From Dromiciops gliroides (Eukaryota; Chordata; Mammalia; Microbiotheria; Microbiotheriidae): 64,000 nt of DNA. Location: the NCBI RefSeq assembly GCF_019393635.1, contig NC_057861.1:543688211-543752210 (forward strand), read 5' to 3'. Position numbers and translations under genes: made by a program. Positions 57,601-64,000 of this stretch are shown one piece after another. The notes below the pieces were generated by a model, which was not told where the DNA came from, searched no databases, and worked only from the letters and a program-made list of their open reading frames with translations. Position 1 is the first letter of the stretch. Each line of letters starts with the position of its first letter.

Positions 57601-60600
57601 TTAGCTGGTTCCCCATCTGAAACACCCCTGGCTAAAACTACACTTATTCCGTGACCCAGGGCTATATTCTGTTATTGTTTTTAACTCATAGCTGTAGTTC
57701 CAAGGTCAGGCCATGGAAACCCATGGAGTTGCAATGAGGAGCTAGCATAGCCTACCTGGGCTTGCATGTTAGACCTGGAAGGGACTGCAGAACTGGCAGT
57801 ATGGTATAGTACAGAGAACACCAGCTCTACAGAAGATGTGGTTTCGAATCACACCCCTGACACTTAGTACCTGTGTGACTTCAGGCAAATCACTTAACTT
57901 CTCTGTTCAATCATTCTAGTAGCGTCCAACTCTTCATTTGGGGTTTTCTTGACAAAGATACTGGAGTGGTTTGACATTTCCTTCTCTAGCTCATTTTACA
58001 AAAGATGAAGAAACTGAGGCAAACAGTTAAGTGACTTGCCCAGGGTCACACAGCTAGTGTCTGAGGCTGAATTTGGACTCAGGAAGATAAGTCTTCCTGA
58101 CTCCAAGCCCAACTTTTCTGGGTGGCCTCAATTGTCCAAGGAGAGCATAGAGACCTCTGAGTTCCCTCTTCCAGTTCTAGACCTATGAGCCTATTATCTA
58201 GTCCAGGTCCAAAAAAGCAAGCTTCACATAACGGAGATTCATATTTTCATGTATATTTTCTCTTTCTATTCTAACATATACATATAAAAATATATATGGA
58301 AGCATTGTAAAGGAAACAATTTTGGAAAATTTGAGGACTGATCAATGCAACAATCAACCATCATTCCAAAGGACCATAGGACAATGAAAAAGGCTACTCA
58401 CCTCTTGACAGTGAGGTGATTGACTAAATACAGAGATTGAGACATGTTTTTGGATATGGCCAAGATAGCAATTTTTTTTGCTTGACTGTATATTTGCTAT
58501 TAGAGTTTTGGTTTTTCTTTTTGTAGTTAAGTGGGGAGAGATGGGAAAGAGAAAAAAAACCTTGGTAATTGAAAAAAATTAACAAAAAAATAAATAAAAA
58601 TGCATTTGGAAATCCTAGTTTTATTTTGTGTTCAAGTTCAGAATATTTTTAAGTTAAAAAATACTGGGGCAGCTAGGTGGTGCAGTAGATAGAGCACCAG
58701 CCCTGGAGTCAGGAGGACCTGAGTTCAAATCCGGCCTCAGACACTTAACTAGCTGTGTGACCCTGGGCAAGTCACTTAACCCCAACTGCCTCACCAAAAC
58801 AAACAAAATTAGTCCAGTTCCCTCATTTTACAGATAAGGAAACTGAGGCCTAGAGATAAGTAATTTCTGGATTTGATAGCCTGTTCTTCAATTGTAGCAT
58901 AAAATTTCACTTTTACCTGGGACAAAAATTAAGACCCCACCAATAAGACCCCACTCTTTTTATTTTCCTGCCAAAAGAGGACACAATGAAAGATACTAGG
59001 AAACAGGGGACAGGATATAAGCAACTCTGTTGCTACACATACCTCCATAGCCTTTTTCTTTTCTGTGACTCAAACCTCAGTCTTAGGGCTAGAAGGGAAT
59101 CTCAGAGATTGTTTAGTCAAAACCTTTTTTATGAGTTAAAAAACTTGGCTTGAATTGCACTGACTGTGAAGGGCAGAGTGTGCTCTCCTGACCCTCAGTC
59201 CCCTGAAGCATCCTGCCACTCCTCCATGTCCTCAGACCTCATGCCTTCAACACAAAGACTGAAACCGTAGCCTCCCATGTGTCCTGACTTGGGTCAGAGG
59301 GGCATGGACAAGAGAGCTAACCCTGAAATAATGAATCCCTTTCCTAGTCTGCCCAGAAAGTGCTATAATAAAGAATCATCACTATGAGGGAGGGGGTAGT
59401 GTTTGGTCAGAAGAGTATTTATTCAGGGAAGCTCTGATTAATGATGAAGGAGGGGCAGGACAATCCCATTAAAAAAAAAAAGTTGATACCCTCCACTTAT
59501 TCATTTTGTTTCTTCCCAAAAAGGAAGGCTTTTAGCTTAAAGAAGGCACATCAATGTCATTACCAATCTTTTAGGAAATGGAAAACCTTCTGAGAGCAGT
59601 CATTTCTCTATTCCCATCCACAGAATACAAAGGAAATAGCAATCCATGGGGCAACAGGGGATTTATAATTCCATTTCCCAACAGGCTTTCTTACCCTGTC
59701 TCGGGAATCTATGTCTTCCAGTTCGTTCCTCTTTTCACTGGGGTATCCACTATCCCCACCATTCTCTGAATCCTGTGGAAACAGGGTGGCACTAGTGTTC
59801 ATGGGAGTCTTCTCAGGGCAGAACCCCAGAAAGCACACTAGGGCCCTCGTTATCTTGGGCAGGCTTAGCATTGTGCACCTCCCTTTGGTATATTCAAGGC
59901 ATTCTGTATCCCCCAATCCAATAAAGGTGTCTTTATCCATTTTACAGATCAAGAAATCAAGGTTAAAAGGATACAAGACTCTTACCTATATCCAAGTCAC
60001 ATGATACATAAAGAGTTGAGAAAAAAAATATGAAAGCCCTGGTAATGTGTTCATCATTTTCAACCCTGCACTAAATTTCAGAGAAACCTGGGAGGACTTG
60101 TATCAACTGATGCAGAATAAAGCAAAAAAGAATCAAAATAATTTATACCATAACAGCAACACTGTAAAGACAAATAACTTTGTAAGACCTAAGAACTCTG
60201 ATTAACACAACAACTGACCACAAATCCAGAGGACTCATGATGAAACATGTTACCCACCTCCTAACACAGAAGGGATTAACTCAAAATACAGACTGAGACA
60301 TCTATTTTTTGCCATGGCCAATGTGGGAATCTGTTTTGCCTGACTATGTCAGTAATGGGGATTTTATTTATTTTTGCTTTCTCAACTGGGGGAGGGCAGT
60401 GAGGCAGTAGGTGGGAAGGAAAGAATGTAGATCTGAAAATAAAATTTAATTACCCCCATCCTATAGCTGTATGTTTGTAGGGGTCTGTATGTAGTATGGA
60501 CCACCTATGTAGGTGTGCTTGATGACTCCATATACTATCAGCTGCCACTGGGCAGTTACCAGTGACTGTCCTGCATTAGAGCATTAGGCATAGAGTTGAA

Positions 60601-63583
60601 AACTGTCAAACAATAACTGCTGTCTAGTTGAATTAAGACTATGTATGAGTCTTACACAAAAGAAGACTGCAGCTGATTTGAAGCACATTACCAACCCATG
60701 TCCCTGGCCCTTTTCTAATCGGCTTAATTCTCCCCTCCTGGCTTTGTCTTAGAGGGAACTTCCTTCCTCCAACAAAAACCCTTCCTTCACCATTTCTGCA
60801 AGAATTAGAGATGAACCACTTTCCTTTCCCCTGTTTACCACCCCTGTCCCTCTCTACCACACGCAGACACAGAAAGTTGAATATGCATATACATTTAATA
60901 AAACATGGGTGTTCGTTGTTTATATTAAAAGCTGACCTTTCTGGCTCAATTTGGAGACCTTTGCATTTGAAGAGTTATAACCTGGTTCTTGATTCACTTG
61001 ACTTATTCCACCCTTCCTCCTTGTCCTTCTTTAACCCTACTCTTCTTATTCCTCACCACCTCTGGTCTCAGACAACAACTGGCTCCTTTAGACCCCAAGG
61101 CTTGCACAGACTGTACTCAGAATCTGGCTGCTTGTTTGCCAAGTAGTCATACTTACTTGACGGTTATACAAGTGGTCATGGTCTTTGTGCCCCAGGTTAT
61201 CAACATCACTGAATTGTGGCCAATCTAGGAAGGGAAGAATGAATGAATGAAAAAGCATTCACTATGTGCTTAAGATGTGCAAAGCACTGTGATATACAAA
61301 TAGAGAACTAAGAGAATCTCCACTGCTATCATGGGAATTCACATTCCTTTTTTTTTTTTTTTTGGGGTGAGGCAATTGGGGTTAAGTGACTTGCCCAGGG
61401 TCACACAGCTAGTAAGTGTTAAGTGTCTGAGGCTAGATTTGAACTCAAGTCCTCCTGACTCCAGGGCTGGTGCTCTATCCACTGCGCCACCTAGCTGCCC
61501 CTTCCCAAGAATTTTTAAACCACGATGTTCCTTAACAGATTAAGACTGACAATGAAAGGCAGTTTGGTGTAGTAGATAGATGGCCAGACTTGGAAGGGGG
61601 GTGAACCAGCTTCTGGTGCTGCCTCTGACATATACTAGGTTTGGAATCATGGCCAAGTCATTCAACCTCCTAGTGCTTAAGGAAATTCTTTAAAACCCTA
61701 AGTTATATAGGAGTTGACAATTTTCATCAGTGGAATGTATTTTTACACTAGTAGTTCCCTACTCCAATGAAATCACAGGTCTTGTTTCTTCTTCTCCCCC
61801 TGCCCCTCCCCCCAAAGTCCTTAGACACTGTAGGAGTTAAAGAAAAAAAATGTCAGAGAACAGAAAACTAAACACCTGCAAAAAAGGTAAGTAAATGGGA
61901 CTTAACAATTGAAAGATGTTGGCCAGTAATGACTAGCCAATGTGTGAATCTTGTCTTGAAGATAGGACAAATATTCCAACATAAGGAACTCAAATTAGAT
62001 TCTGGGAAATCACAGAATCATTTAACCTTCTTTAGACTCAGCTTCTCCATATTTAAAATGGGAATTATAGCAGTACCAGGGTCTTTGCAAATATCAGACG
62101 AGACGTTATATGGGATATACCAAAATTTCTTCTTGTAGTTTTAAGCTATACTAGCTTAGACTTTTGGGACATGTTGAATACAAAATGTTTTTGCAAATCT
62201 TAAAACACTATATGGGGGGGGCAGCTAGGTGGCGCAGTGGATAAAGCACTGGCCCTGGATTCAGGAGGACCTGAGTTCAAATCGGGCCTCAGACACTTGA
62301 CGCTTACTAGCTGTGTGACCCTGGGCAAATCACTTAACCCTCACTGCCCCCCCCCCCAACAAAAGCAAACAAAAAAACCCCACTATATGTACCAGTTATT
62401 GTTATTATTATTGTGCATATGGTGATATTCTATTATTCTGATATTTATAGGGATTAAAAAAATCTGATCATATAAGAAGTAAATAAAGCCTTCAAGACTC
62501 ATTTAGCATAAACCCTGTGCAGTACCTCACCCCAAGCAATCCTTACTGCCTAGAAACCCCCAAAACAGAGGCTTAGCTCACAGTCAGAATTATGACTTAC
62601 GGAGGTGGTCTATTCTTTGGCTGTGTGGTGTCAATGAAGGAGAGGAAGGAGGAGAGTCAAATGTCATATCACTCATATTTTCATCTCCAGAGTTCTCTGA
62701 AAGACGGGAAAGCAGTGGAGGACGGCTCCCTGAGAAGGTCCTCACCCTTGGGCTGCCACACTTTTCCTCAGTGCCTCGCAGAAGGGTCTGGGCTGATTGC
62801 TTGTTAAGAATGTCAAGAGGGGAAAAAAATCATCACATACAAAATTGGAAATACCTTCAAGGTCTTTCCCTTATAACACTAAACTCTAACAGTGGACATC
62901 TCCATGTGCTCCCTTTACTGGGTGTGGATGACAAATATCTAAAGACAATTCATTCTTGGCTTCTGGAATATGGAAATGATCCCAAATTAATTTTCTGTGT
63001 GTTCCCTGGAGTTTTACAGCAAATATTTTTCAACCACTGTATCCTGGGTATGTCTTATTCATGAGGAGAGATAGGTCATCTTTTATCCCTTTTTTATTAT
63101 CCTTAACAATCTTAAGCTAAGATTCTCTAACATTTTCTAGTGTATATAATATTTGTGAATAATATAAAGAGAGACATTAGGTGAGATAGAATTCTATACC
63201 CTTCTCCAACTTCCATTTACTCAGGCCACCCTATGCCTACTATAAACATACAATATGAACATACCCTAGACATACTCTCCCACTCCAACACCAATTATTC
63301 CAAGTCTATCACCCTTCCAGTCAAAAACTGGCCAAGAATAGAGAACGCCAGTTGGTTGTCACAGTACCCAGAGGAAGCTTCAGGTTTGTGACACACCAGT
63401 GGCTTGGTGTGCTGACAACATCCCAAGCTTTGGGGGCGGAGATGGGGACACCTACCAACAACTTTGTGTTCTGATTGACAGCATCCTTCTCTTTTGGTGA
63501 AAGGTCAAAGGGAGTGAGGCCCATGCTCTTGCAAATCCGATTGCAGGCATGAGAATGGAAGAACAAGGCCATGCCTCGCACAC
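39496..63583 (-). CDS. EEF2K: EEF2K, eukaryotic elongation factor 2 kinase (10 coding exons, N-terminus outside window)
   Basis: This cytosolic calcium/calmodulin-dependent atypical alpha-kinase phosphorylates eEF2 and slows translation elongation (family knowledge). Ten minus-strand exons (128, 199, 68, 78, 66, 135, 189, 125, 179 and 110 bp) join in phase into about 425 codons, matching human residues of roughly 300 to 725. In order: the end of the alpha-kinase domain with zinc ligands in SHACNRIC, a Ser-rich regulatory linker, then SEL1-like helical repeats ([40 protein letters not shown]) and the C-terminal tail [15 protein letters not shown]. Regulatory sites recalled from human are kept: Ser-Pro and RVRTFSGS in the linker, the DSGYPS degron and the Ser of QRPS. 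The calmodulin site and kinase N-lobe lie beyond the right edge. POLR3E follows downstream, as in human. Confidence 0.97.
39775..40005 (+). repeat. MIR-like SINE
   Basis: Sense: GTGCAGTGGATAGAGCTCTG, CAATGGGAATAATGATAGCA, TATAGTGCCTGGTGTTTAAT. A young SINE follows directly. Confidence 0.75.
40018..40171 (+). repeat. tRNA-derived marsupial SINE, subtype B, with target-site duplication
   Basis: Flanked by AAATGCTTTCCC at 40,006-40,017 and 40,172-40,183. Confidence 0.95.
40339..40486 (-). repeat. tRNA-derived marsupial SINE with target-site duplication
   Basis: Flanked by TATGCTTGATAATTT at 40,324-40,338 and 40,487-40,501. Mostly subtype A. Confidence 0.96.
40545..40630. repeat. fold-back pair of SINE 3' ends (inverted repeat)
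   Basis: GGGCAATGAGGGTTA near 40,558 is the exact reverse complement of TAACCCTCATTGCCC near 40,607. Between them lie an antisense and then a sense fragment of the same SINE 3' region. Both SINE heads are missing. Confidence 0.85.
40640..41500 (+). mobile_element. 5'-truncated L1 LINE, ORF2 C-terminus plus 3'UTR
   Basis: TCATCAGATTGGCAAAGTTG, GGAAAGCAATTTGGAATCAT, CCCTTTGACCCAGTGATACC, then a 3'UTR to AAATAAATAAAATTG. Antisense to EEF2K. Confidence 0.8.
41842..41991 (-). repeat. tRNA-derived marsupial SINE, subtype B, with target-site duplication
   Basis: Flanked by AACATACACTTCT at 41,829-41,841 and 41,992-42,004. A short deletion removes bases of GTTAAGTGACT. Confidence 0.95.
42912..42957 (-). 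repeat. SINE head fragment
   Basis: Only the first 45 bp or so of the element (GGCCGGTGCTTTATCCACTG to GCTGCCCC). It abuts the TTAATTTC flank used by the next SINE. Confidence 0.85.
42971..43120 (-). repeat. tRNA-derived marsupial SINE, mosaic subtype, with target-site duplication
   Basis: Flanked by TTAATTTCTTTTT at 42,958-42,970 and about 43,121-43,133. It combines GAATCC with TTAAC and AATTG states. Confidence 0.94.
43490..43745 (-). repeat. MIR-like SINE, near full length, antisense
   Basis: ATAGCACGTACTATGTGCCA, CATTTTACAGATGAGGAAAC, GCTGGATTTGAACTGAGGTC. Confidence 0.85.
43796..43952 (+). repeat. tRNA-derived marsupial SINE, subtype A, with target-site duplication
   Basis: Flanked by AAGAAAATTCCTCTA at 43,781-43,795 and 43,953-43,967. 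It has a short deletion in the ACACTTACT segment. Confidence 0.95.
44230..44460 (+). repeat. L2 LINE 3' end
   Basis: TAGGAAGCCTTTTAAGACTA, AGTTCCCTGAGAGCAGGGGC, TTATCTTATACTTAGTTTAT, in L2 order. Confidence 0.65.
44557..44735 (-). CDS. EEF2K: EEF2K coding exon (penultimate)
   Basis: 179 bp encoding [40 protein letters not shown] and [19 protein letters not shown]. Acceptor CCCCCAG, donor CAG|GTAGGAC. SEL1-like repeat region. Confidence 0.96.
44877..45383 (+). mobile_element. hAT-like DNA transposon fossil
   Basis: Starts GTGGTTCTCAAACTTTCAGG. The inside has TATGGGTTATATCTATCAAT and TAGTGAGAAGAATAGCATTT. The end is GGGGACCCCCAGGAGG near 45,340. Shares its 3' part with 34,553-35,140. Non-coding. 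Confidence 0.75.
45387..45543 (+). repeat. tRNA-derived marsupial SINE, subtype A, with target-site duplication
   Basis: Flanks AACCTGTGGGCTA and AACCTCTGGGCTA differ at one base. Inserted at the end of the hAT element. Confidence 0.93.
45560..46345 (+). repeat. CR1/L3-type LINE 3' end
   Basis: AAAAACTTCCTAACAAGCAG, AGAGCTGTTCAAAAATGGCA, GAGGTCTTCAAGTAGAGACC and GGTTGACCTAGATAGC follow the CR1/L3 3' consensus order. The upstream coiled-coil-like frame is LINE-derived. Confidence 0.8.
46440..46555 (+). repeat. LINE-like 3' repeat fragment
   Basis: CATTTATTAAGGGCCTATTA, GGCATTGTGCTAAGTGTTGG, TGCCCTGAAGGAGCTGTATT: front part of the repeat at 29,262. Confidence 0.55.
46573..46722 (-). repeat. 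tRNA-derived marsupial SINE, mosaic subtype, with target-site duplication
   Basis: Flanked by CTCACCCCATGCTT at 46,559-46,572 and 46,723-46,736. Confidence 0.95.
46893..47150 (+). repeat. long-type tRNA SINE with extended tail
   Basis: GAGCTAGGTGGCAAAGTGGA, GGAGAAGGAAATGGCAAACC and GGGCTCACACTGAGTTGGAC, near complete. Confidence 0.87.
47150..48345 (+). repeat. L2 LINE, end of reverse transcriptase domain plus 3' part
   Basis: The frame at 47,150-47,335 reads [20 protein letters not shown], the L2/CR1 reverse-transcriptase block PQGSVLGPLLF..., followed by a [10 protein letters not shown] relic of the YADD box. The end has TTTTTGTATCCCTGGCACCT. A hAT fragment (48,007-48,130) is inserted. Too decayed to encode a product. 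Antisense to EEF2K. Confidence 0.8.
48007..48130 (+). mobile_element. hAT-like DNA transposon fragment
   Basis: Starts GCAGAGGTGTCAAACTGAAT and carries AATTAAAATGTAATTGAGAA and TTGTGGTTTTCTAGGTCAAT, the signature of a marsupial non-autonomous hAT. The far end is missing. Confidence 0.6.
48915..49045 (+). repeat. MIR-like SINE fragment
   Basis: TTTGTGTCACCTTGGGAAAG, TTTATCTCAAGATTGAGAGG, ACTAGTTCTCTAAGAGTC. Confidence 0.55.
49065..49375 (+). repeat. L2 LINE 3' end
   Basis: CTGGCTTTCTTCAAGTTTCA, GCCTTTCCCAATTCTCCTTA, TTTGTATTCCCAGTGCTTAG, CAGAGCCTGACATATTATAG. Confidence 0.8.
49377..49855 (+). repeat. composite tRNA SINE with a different 3' tail, interrupted by a young SINE
   Basis: The head is the usual GACAGCTAGGTGGTGCAGTG, but after AATTGCCTTA it continues with ACATCCGGGGCCATCTCCAG, GACCCAGATGGTTTTGGAGG and CACTTAAATCCAATTCAGTG, ending in AGGACAAACAACA. 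Confidence 0.85.
49673..49831 (+). repeat. tRNA-derived marsupial SINE, subtype A, nested
   Basis: Flanked by GAGAACAAAGGACA at 49,659-49,672 and 49,832-49,845. It sits in the tail of the composite SINE. A short deletion affects the ACACTTACT segment. Confidence 0.95.
49960..50350 (+). mobile_element. old L1 LINE 3' end
   Basis: ATACATGAAACCAGTAAAAC, CACTTCCTTTTTTGAAGAGG, TTAGTTGGTTTTACTGAATT, like the 3'UTR at 19,780-20,500. Confidence 0.6.
50390..50825. other. EEF2K intron, no feature recognised
   Basis: Unique-looking sequence. The 60-residue minus-strand frame here has no splice support and no recognised similarity. Confidence 0.45.
50843..50984 (-). repeat. tRNA-derived marsupial SINE, subtype B, with target-site duplication
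   Basis: Flanked by TCACTCTCATTTCTTT at 50,827-50,842 and 50,985-51,000. A short deletion affects the CAGCTAGTAAG segment. Confidence 0.96.
51235..51475 (+). repeat. unclassified interspersed repeat, copy 2
   Basis: CTGCTAGTAAATGTTTTAAC, TTTAAATTTAATCTGCCCTA, ACTTTCTTGAGTCTATACAA, ATCAAACCCTGATTTGTAGC, GAAAATTTATTAATTGGCC: the same order as 32,540-32,765. Confidence 0.65.
51926..52068 (+). repeat. tRNA-derived marsupial SINE, subtype A
   Basis: Sense copy ending in a C-run (CTGCCCCCCCCC) with almost no A-tail. Confidence 0.94.
52085..52245. repeat. scrambled SINE fragments
   Basis: An antisense head piece (CTGATTCTCGGGCCAGTG), then a T-run with an antisense tail piece (GCAGGGCAGTGAGGGTT), then sense MIR-like text (CAGTGGACTGAGTACCAGAC). 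Probably a deletion join between elements. Confidence 0.55.
52375..52480 (-). repeat. MIR-like SINE fragment
   Basis: GAGGTTAAATGATTTGCCCA and a CTCTTGAACATAGGTCTTC end. Confidence 0.6.
52582..52706 (-). CDS. EEF2K: EEF2K coding exon
   Basis: 125 bp encoding [40 protein letters not shown] and D plus AG. Acceptor TTGATAG, donor CAG|GTAATAAT. SEL1-like repeat. Confidence 0.96.
52870..53060 (+). repeat. MIR-like SINE
   Basis: CCAGCTGTGCGACCCTGGGT, GCCTCAGTTTCTTTATAAAA, GATCCCTTCCAGTTCTAAAT. Confidence 0.75.
53060..53470. other. EEF2K intron, no feature recognised
   Basis: The 101-residue plus-strand frame at 53,147-53,452 has no recognisable domain or splice context. I see nothing else. Confidence 0.45.
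53475..53690 (+). repeat. L2 LINE 3' end
   Basis: AATGTAAGCTCCTTAAGGGC, CTCTGTATCCTCAGTGTGTG, CACACAGTAAGTGCTTAATA. Confidence 0.8.
54110..54205 (+). repeat. MIR-like SINE fragment
   Basis: AATGGCACAGTGGAGAGAGT, CCTGGGTACAGATTCAGCCT. Confidence 0.6.
54205..54865 (+). mobile_element. 5'-truncated L1 LINE, ORF2 C-terminus
   Basis: GAGAACAATTTGGAACTATG, CCCTTTGATCCAGTAAGACC, GGGGAATGGCTGACCAAGTT, GTGCTATAAGAAATGACGAG. It stops shortly after GATGATCAACTCTGAATGAC, so the 3'UTR is mostly missing. Antisense to EEF2K. Confidence 0.8.
55107..55283 (-). repeat. tRNA-derived marsupial SINE beside an EEF2K splice donor
   Basis: Antisense to the plus strand, so sense with EEF2K. The target duplication CAGCCCTCTTACCTT lies at 55,092-55,106 and 55,284-55,298. 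The second copy contains the last three exon bases and the splice donor of the neighbouring exon. Subtype A/B mosaic. Confidence 0.96.
55296..55484 (-). CDS. EEF2K: EEF2K coding exon
   Basis: 189 bp, phase 0 to 0: [63 protein letters not shown]. Acceptor GTGACAG, donor AAAG|GTAAGAG. First SEL1-like repeats. Confidence 0.96.
55748..55882 (-). CDS. EEF2K: EEF2K coding exon
   Basis: 135 bp, phase 0 to 0: [45 protein letters not shown]. It carries the Ser equivalent to human Ser500 (context QRPS; human PRAS from memory). Acceptor CTTCCAG, donor GTATTGGT. Confidence 0.96.
55885..56640. other. EEF2K intron, no feature recognised
   Basis: About 750 bp of unique-looking intron with A-rich tracts and no repeat signature that I can name. 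Confidence 0.45.
56646..56797 (+). repeat. tRNA-derived marsupial SINE, subtype A, with target-site duplication
   Basis: Flanked by AAAAAATTAACTTGT at 56,631-56,645 and about 56,799-56,813. Confidence 0.95.
56825..57165 (+). repeat. L2 LINE 3' end
   Basis: CCCATTTGGAATGCCCTTCT, CATTCCTCAAAACCCACCTC, GGTCTCAATAAATACTTGTT. The overlapping open frames are by-products. Confidence 0.75.
57362..57427 (-). CDS. EEF2K: EEF2K coding exon
   Basis: 66 bp, phase 0 to 0: [20 protein letters not shown] then GR. Acidic Ser-rich linker; human [20 protein letters not shown] from memory. Acceptor TATCTAG, donor GTAAATAAC. Confidence 0.94.
57785..57905 (+). repeat. MIR-like SINE
   Basis: TACAGAGAACACCAGCTCTA, GGTTTCGAATCACACCCCTG (B-box-like), GTGACTTCAGGCAAATCACT. 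Confidence 0.7.
57900..58135 (-). repeat. long-type tRNA SINE, head missing
   Basis: TAGTAGCGTCCAACTCTTCA, GGAGTGGTTTGACATTTCCT, CAGGAAGATAAGTCTTCCTG. Confidence 0.82.
58310..58605 (+). mobile_element. L1 LINE 3'UTR fragment
   Basis: TTGGATATGGCCAAGATAGC, GCTTGACTGTATATTTGCTA and an A-rich end, like 41,340-41,480. Confidence 0.65.
58666..58809 (+). repeat. tRNA-derived marsupial SINE, subtype B
   Basis: Sense copy with GATAGAGCACC, GGAGTCAGG and CAACTGCCTCACC. A short deletion affects the ACACTTACT segment. Confidence 0.94.
58810..59690. other. EEF2K intron, little recognised
   Basis: A short MIR-like tract at about 58,815-58,870 (ACAGATAAGGAAACTGAGGC). The rest shows no named feature. Confidence 0.45.
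59695..59772 (-). CDS. EEF2K: EEF2K coding exon with degron
   Basis: 78 bp, phase 0 to 0: [20 protein letters not shown] then IDSRDR. DSGYPS is the beta-TrCP degron described for EEF2K. Acceptor TTCCACAG, donor GTAAGAAAG. Confidence 0.96.
60078..60450 (+). mobile_element. 5'-truncated L1 LINE 3' end
   Basis: CAGAGAAACCTGGGAGGACT, GAGGACTCATGATGAAACAT, TTGCCATGGCCAATGTGGGA, then an A-rich end. Antisense to EEF2K. Confidence 0.75.
60455..61150. other. EEF2K intron, no feature recognised
   Basis: C/T-rich and mixed unique-looking sequence. The open frames on both strands lack similarity and splice context. Confidence 0.45.
61157..61224 (-). CDS. EEF2K: EEF2K coding exon
   Basis: 68 bp finishing a His codon, then [20 protein letters not shown] and RQ. 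Acceptor CTTCCTAG, donor GTAAGTATG. Less conserved linker. Confidence 0.94.
61350..61501 (-). repeat. tRNA-derived marsupial SINE, subtype B
   Basis: Antisense copy from a 17-T tail to GCTGCCCC. No clear target duplication. Confidence 0.93.
61555..61690 (+). repeat. MIR-like SINE
   Basis: AGGCAGTTTGGTGTAGTAGA, TGGCCAAGTCATTCAACCTC. Confidence 0.6.
61995..62110 (+). repeat. MIR-like SINE fragment
   Basis: CATTTAACCTTCTTTAGACT, AAAATGGGAATTATAGCAGT. Confidence 0.5.
62215..62380 (+). repeat. tRNA-derived marsupial SINE, subtype A
   Basis: Sense copy with a 13-C run in its tail. CACTATATG flanks both ends (about 62,206 and 62,381). Confidence 0.94.
62601..62799 (-). CDS. EEF2K: EEF2K coding exon, regulatory linker
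   Basis: 199 bp: [66 protein letters not shown]. It holds the Ser-Pro and TFSGS sites matching human Ser359 and Ser366. The acceptor AACAAG is weak. Donor GTAAGTCA. Confidence 0.95.
62820..63455. other. EEF2K intron, no feature recognised
   Basis: A/T-rich intron without a named repeat. The 97-residue plus-strand frame at 62,771-63,064 has no similarity that I recognise. Confidence 0.45.
63456..63583 (-). CDS. EEF2K: EEF2K coding exon, end of alpha-kinase domain (first in window)
   Basis: 128 bp finishing a Gly codon: [42 protein letters not shown]. His and two Cys of HSHACNRIC are zinc ligands of the alpha-kinase fold. Acceptor CTCATAG, donor GTAGGTGT. Confidence 0.96.
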
Positions 63584-63585
63584 CT

Positions 63586-64000
63586 ATGAGCAGAAAGTCC
63601 ACAGCAATGATTCCCACAGAGAAAAATTAGACACAACTGTCCTACCAGCCCCTCCCCCTACTTCACATCCAAGCCAGTTCTTCTCCCTTTCCAACCCTAA
63701 GGGAAATAATTTACTGGACTTTGGAGCTCTGCGGCAGAGCTGACCTGGCCAAGGGTGAACCCTTCCAATAAACCTTGGCCCTCTATAATTTGGCCTTACC
63801 TCCACATTTCCCATCTCTCAGGGACTGAAAAGTCCTATCAAAATTATCTTTACTTTTATGTAAAGTACAATTTACAGTCCTACAATCCCTCTCTGACTCC
63901 TTGTGATTCCAAGACATGGACTATCTAGGCTGAAGCTCCCAGTTTTCTCATGTTCATCTGTGTTGGCTCCATATACATAGTGTTCCTATCACTCTCTTTC
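63586..64000. other. EEF2K intron at the right edge
   Basis: No further exon recognised. The kinase N-terminal exons must lie to the right. Confidence 0.5.

Noticed and set aside
1-64000. CRISPR array, operon or bacterial element
   Set aside because: Repeats are dispersed SINEs and LINEs with target duplications, genes are spliced, and no regularly spaced direct repeats occur.

Overview
The window is nuclear DNA from a mammal, almost certainly a marsupial. More than thirty copies of a tRNA-derived SINE of the marsupial WSINE1/MAR1 type are scattered through it. L1, L2, CR1/L3, MIR and hAT-like fossils fill much of the rest. Coding sequence is confined to short exons bounded by GT-AG introns, and nothing prokaryotic or viral is visible. 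The species cannot be fixed from the sequence alone.

Two protein genes lie head to tail on the minus strand. POLR3E (RNA polymerase III subunit RPC5) occupies about 1 to 23,300. Its CpG-island promoter and non-coding exon 1 are near 23,073-23,440, a probable second 5'UTR exon is at 21,159-21,238, and the start codon is at 16,382-16,384. Fifteen coding exons run down to 415, giving about 428 codons, and the C-terminal part lies beyond the left edge. About 340 bp upstream of the gene, on the same strand, is an intact tRNA-Leu(AAG) gene (23,633-23,714) with an oligo-T terminator. A Pol III gene therefore sits beside the gene for a Pol III subunit.

From about 23.7 to 37.8 kb is an intergenic stretch of repeats. 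EEF2K (eukaryotic elongation factor 2 kinase) follows, with its stop codon at 39,496-39,498, a probable 3'UTR reaching down to about 37.8 kb, and ten coding exons up to 63,583. These encode the end of the alpha-kinase domain, the regulatory linker and the SEL1-like C-terminal domain. The N-terminal exons lie beyond the right edge. The EEF2K then POLR3E order and shared orientation match human 16p12.

Exon junctions were checked by hand: lengths and phases join into one open frame in each gene. The points most worth a second look are a SINE whose target-site duplication covers an EEF2K splice donor, an L1 inserted just upstream of a POLR3E branch point, the POLR3E promoter/tRNA/antisense-MIR arrangement, a 174-bp tandem duplication in the EEF2K 3'UTR, a fold-back SINE fragment, and a pair of related but unclassified repeat copies. 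I found no wholly new biological system.
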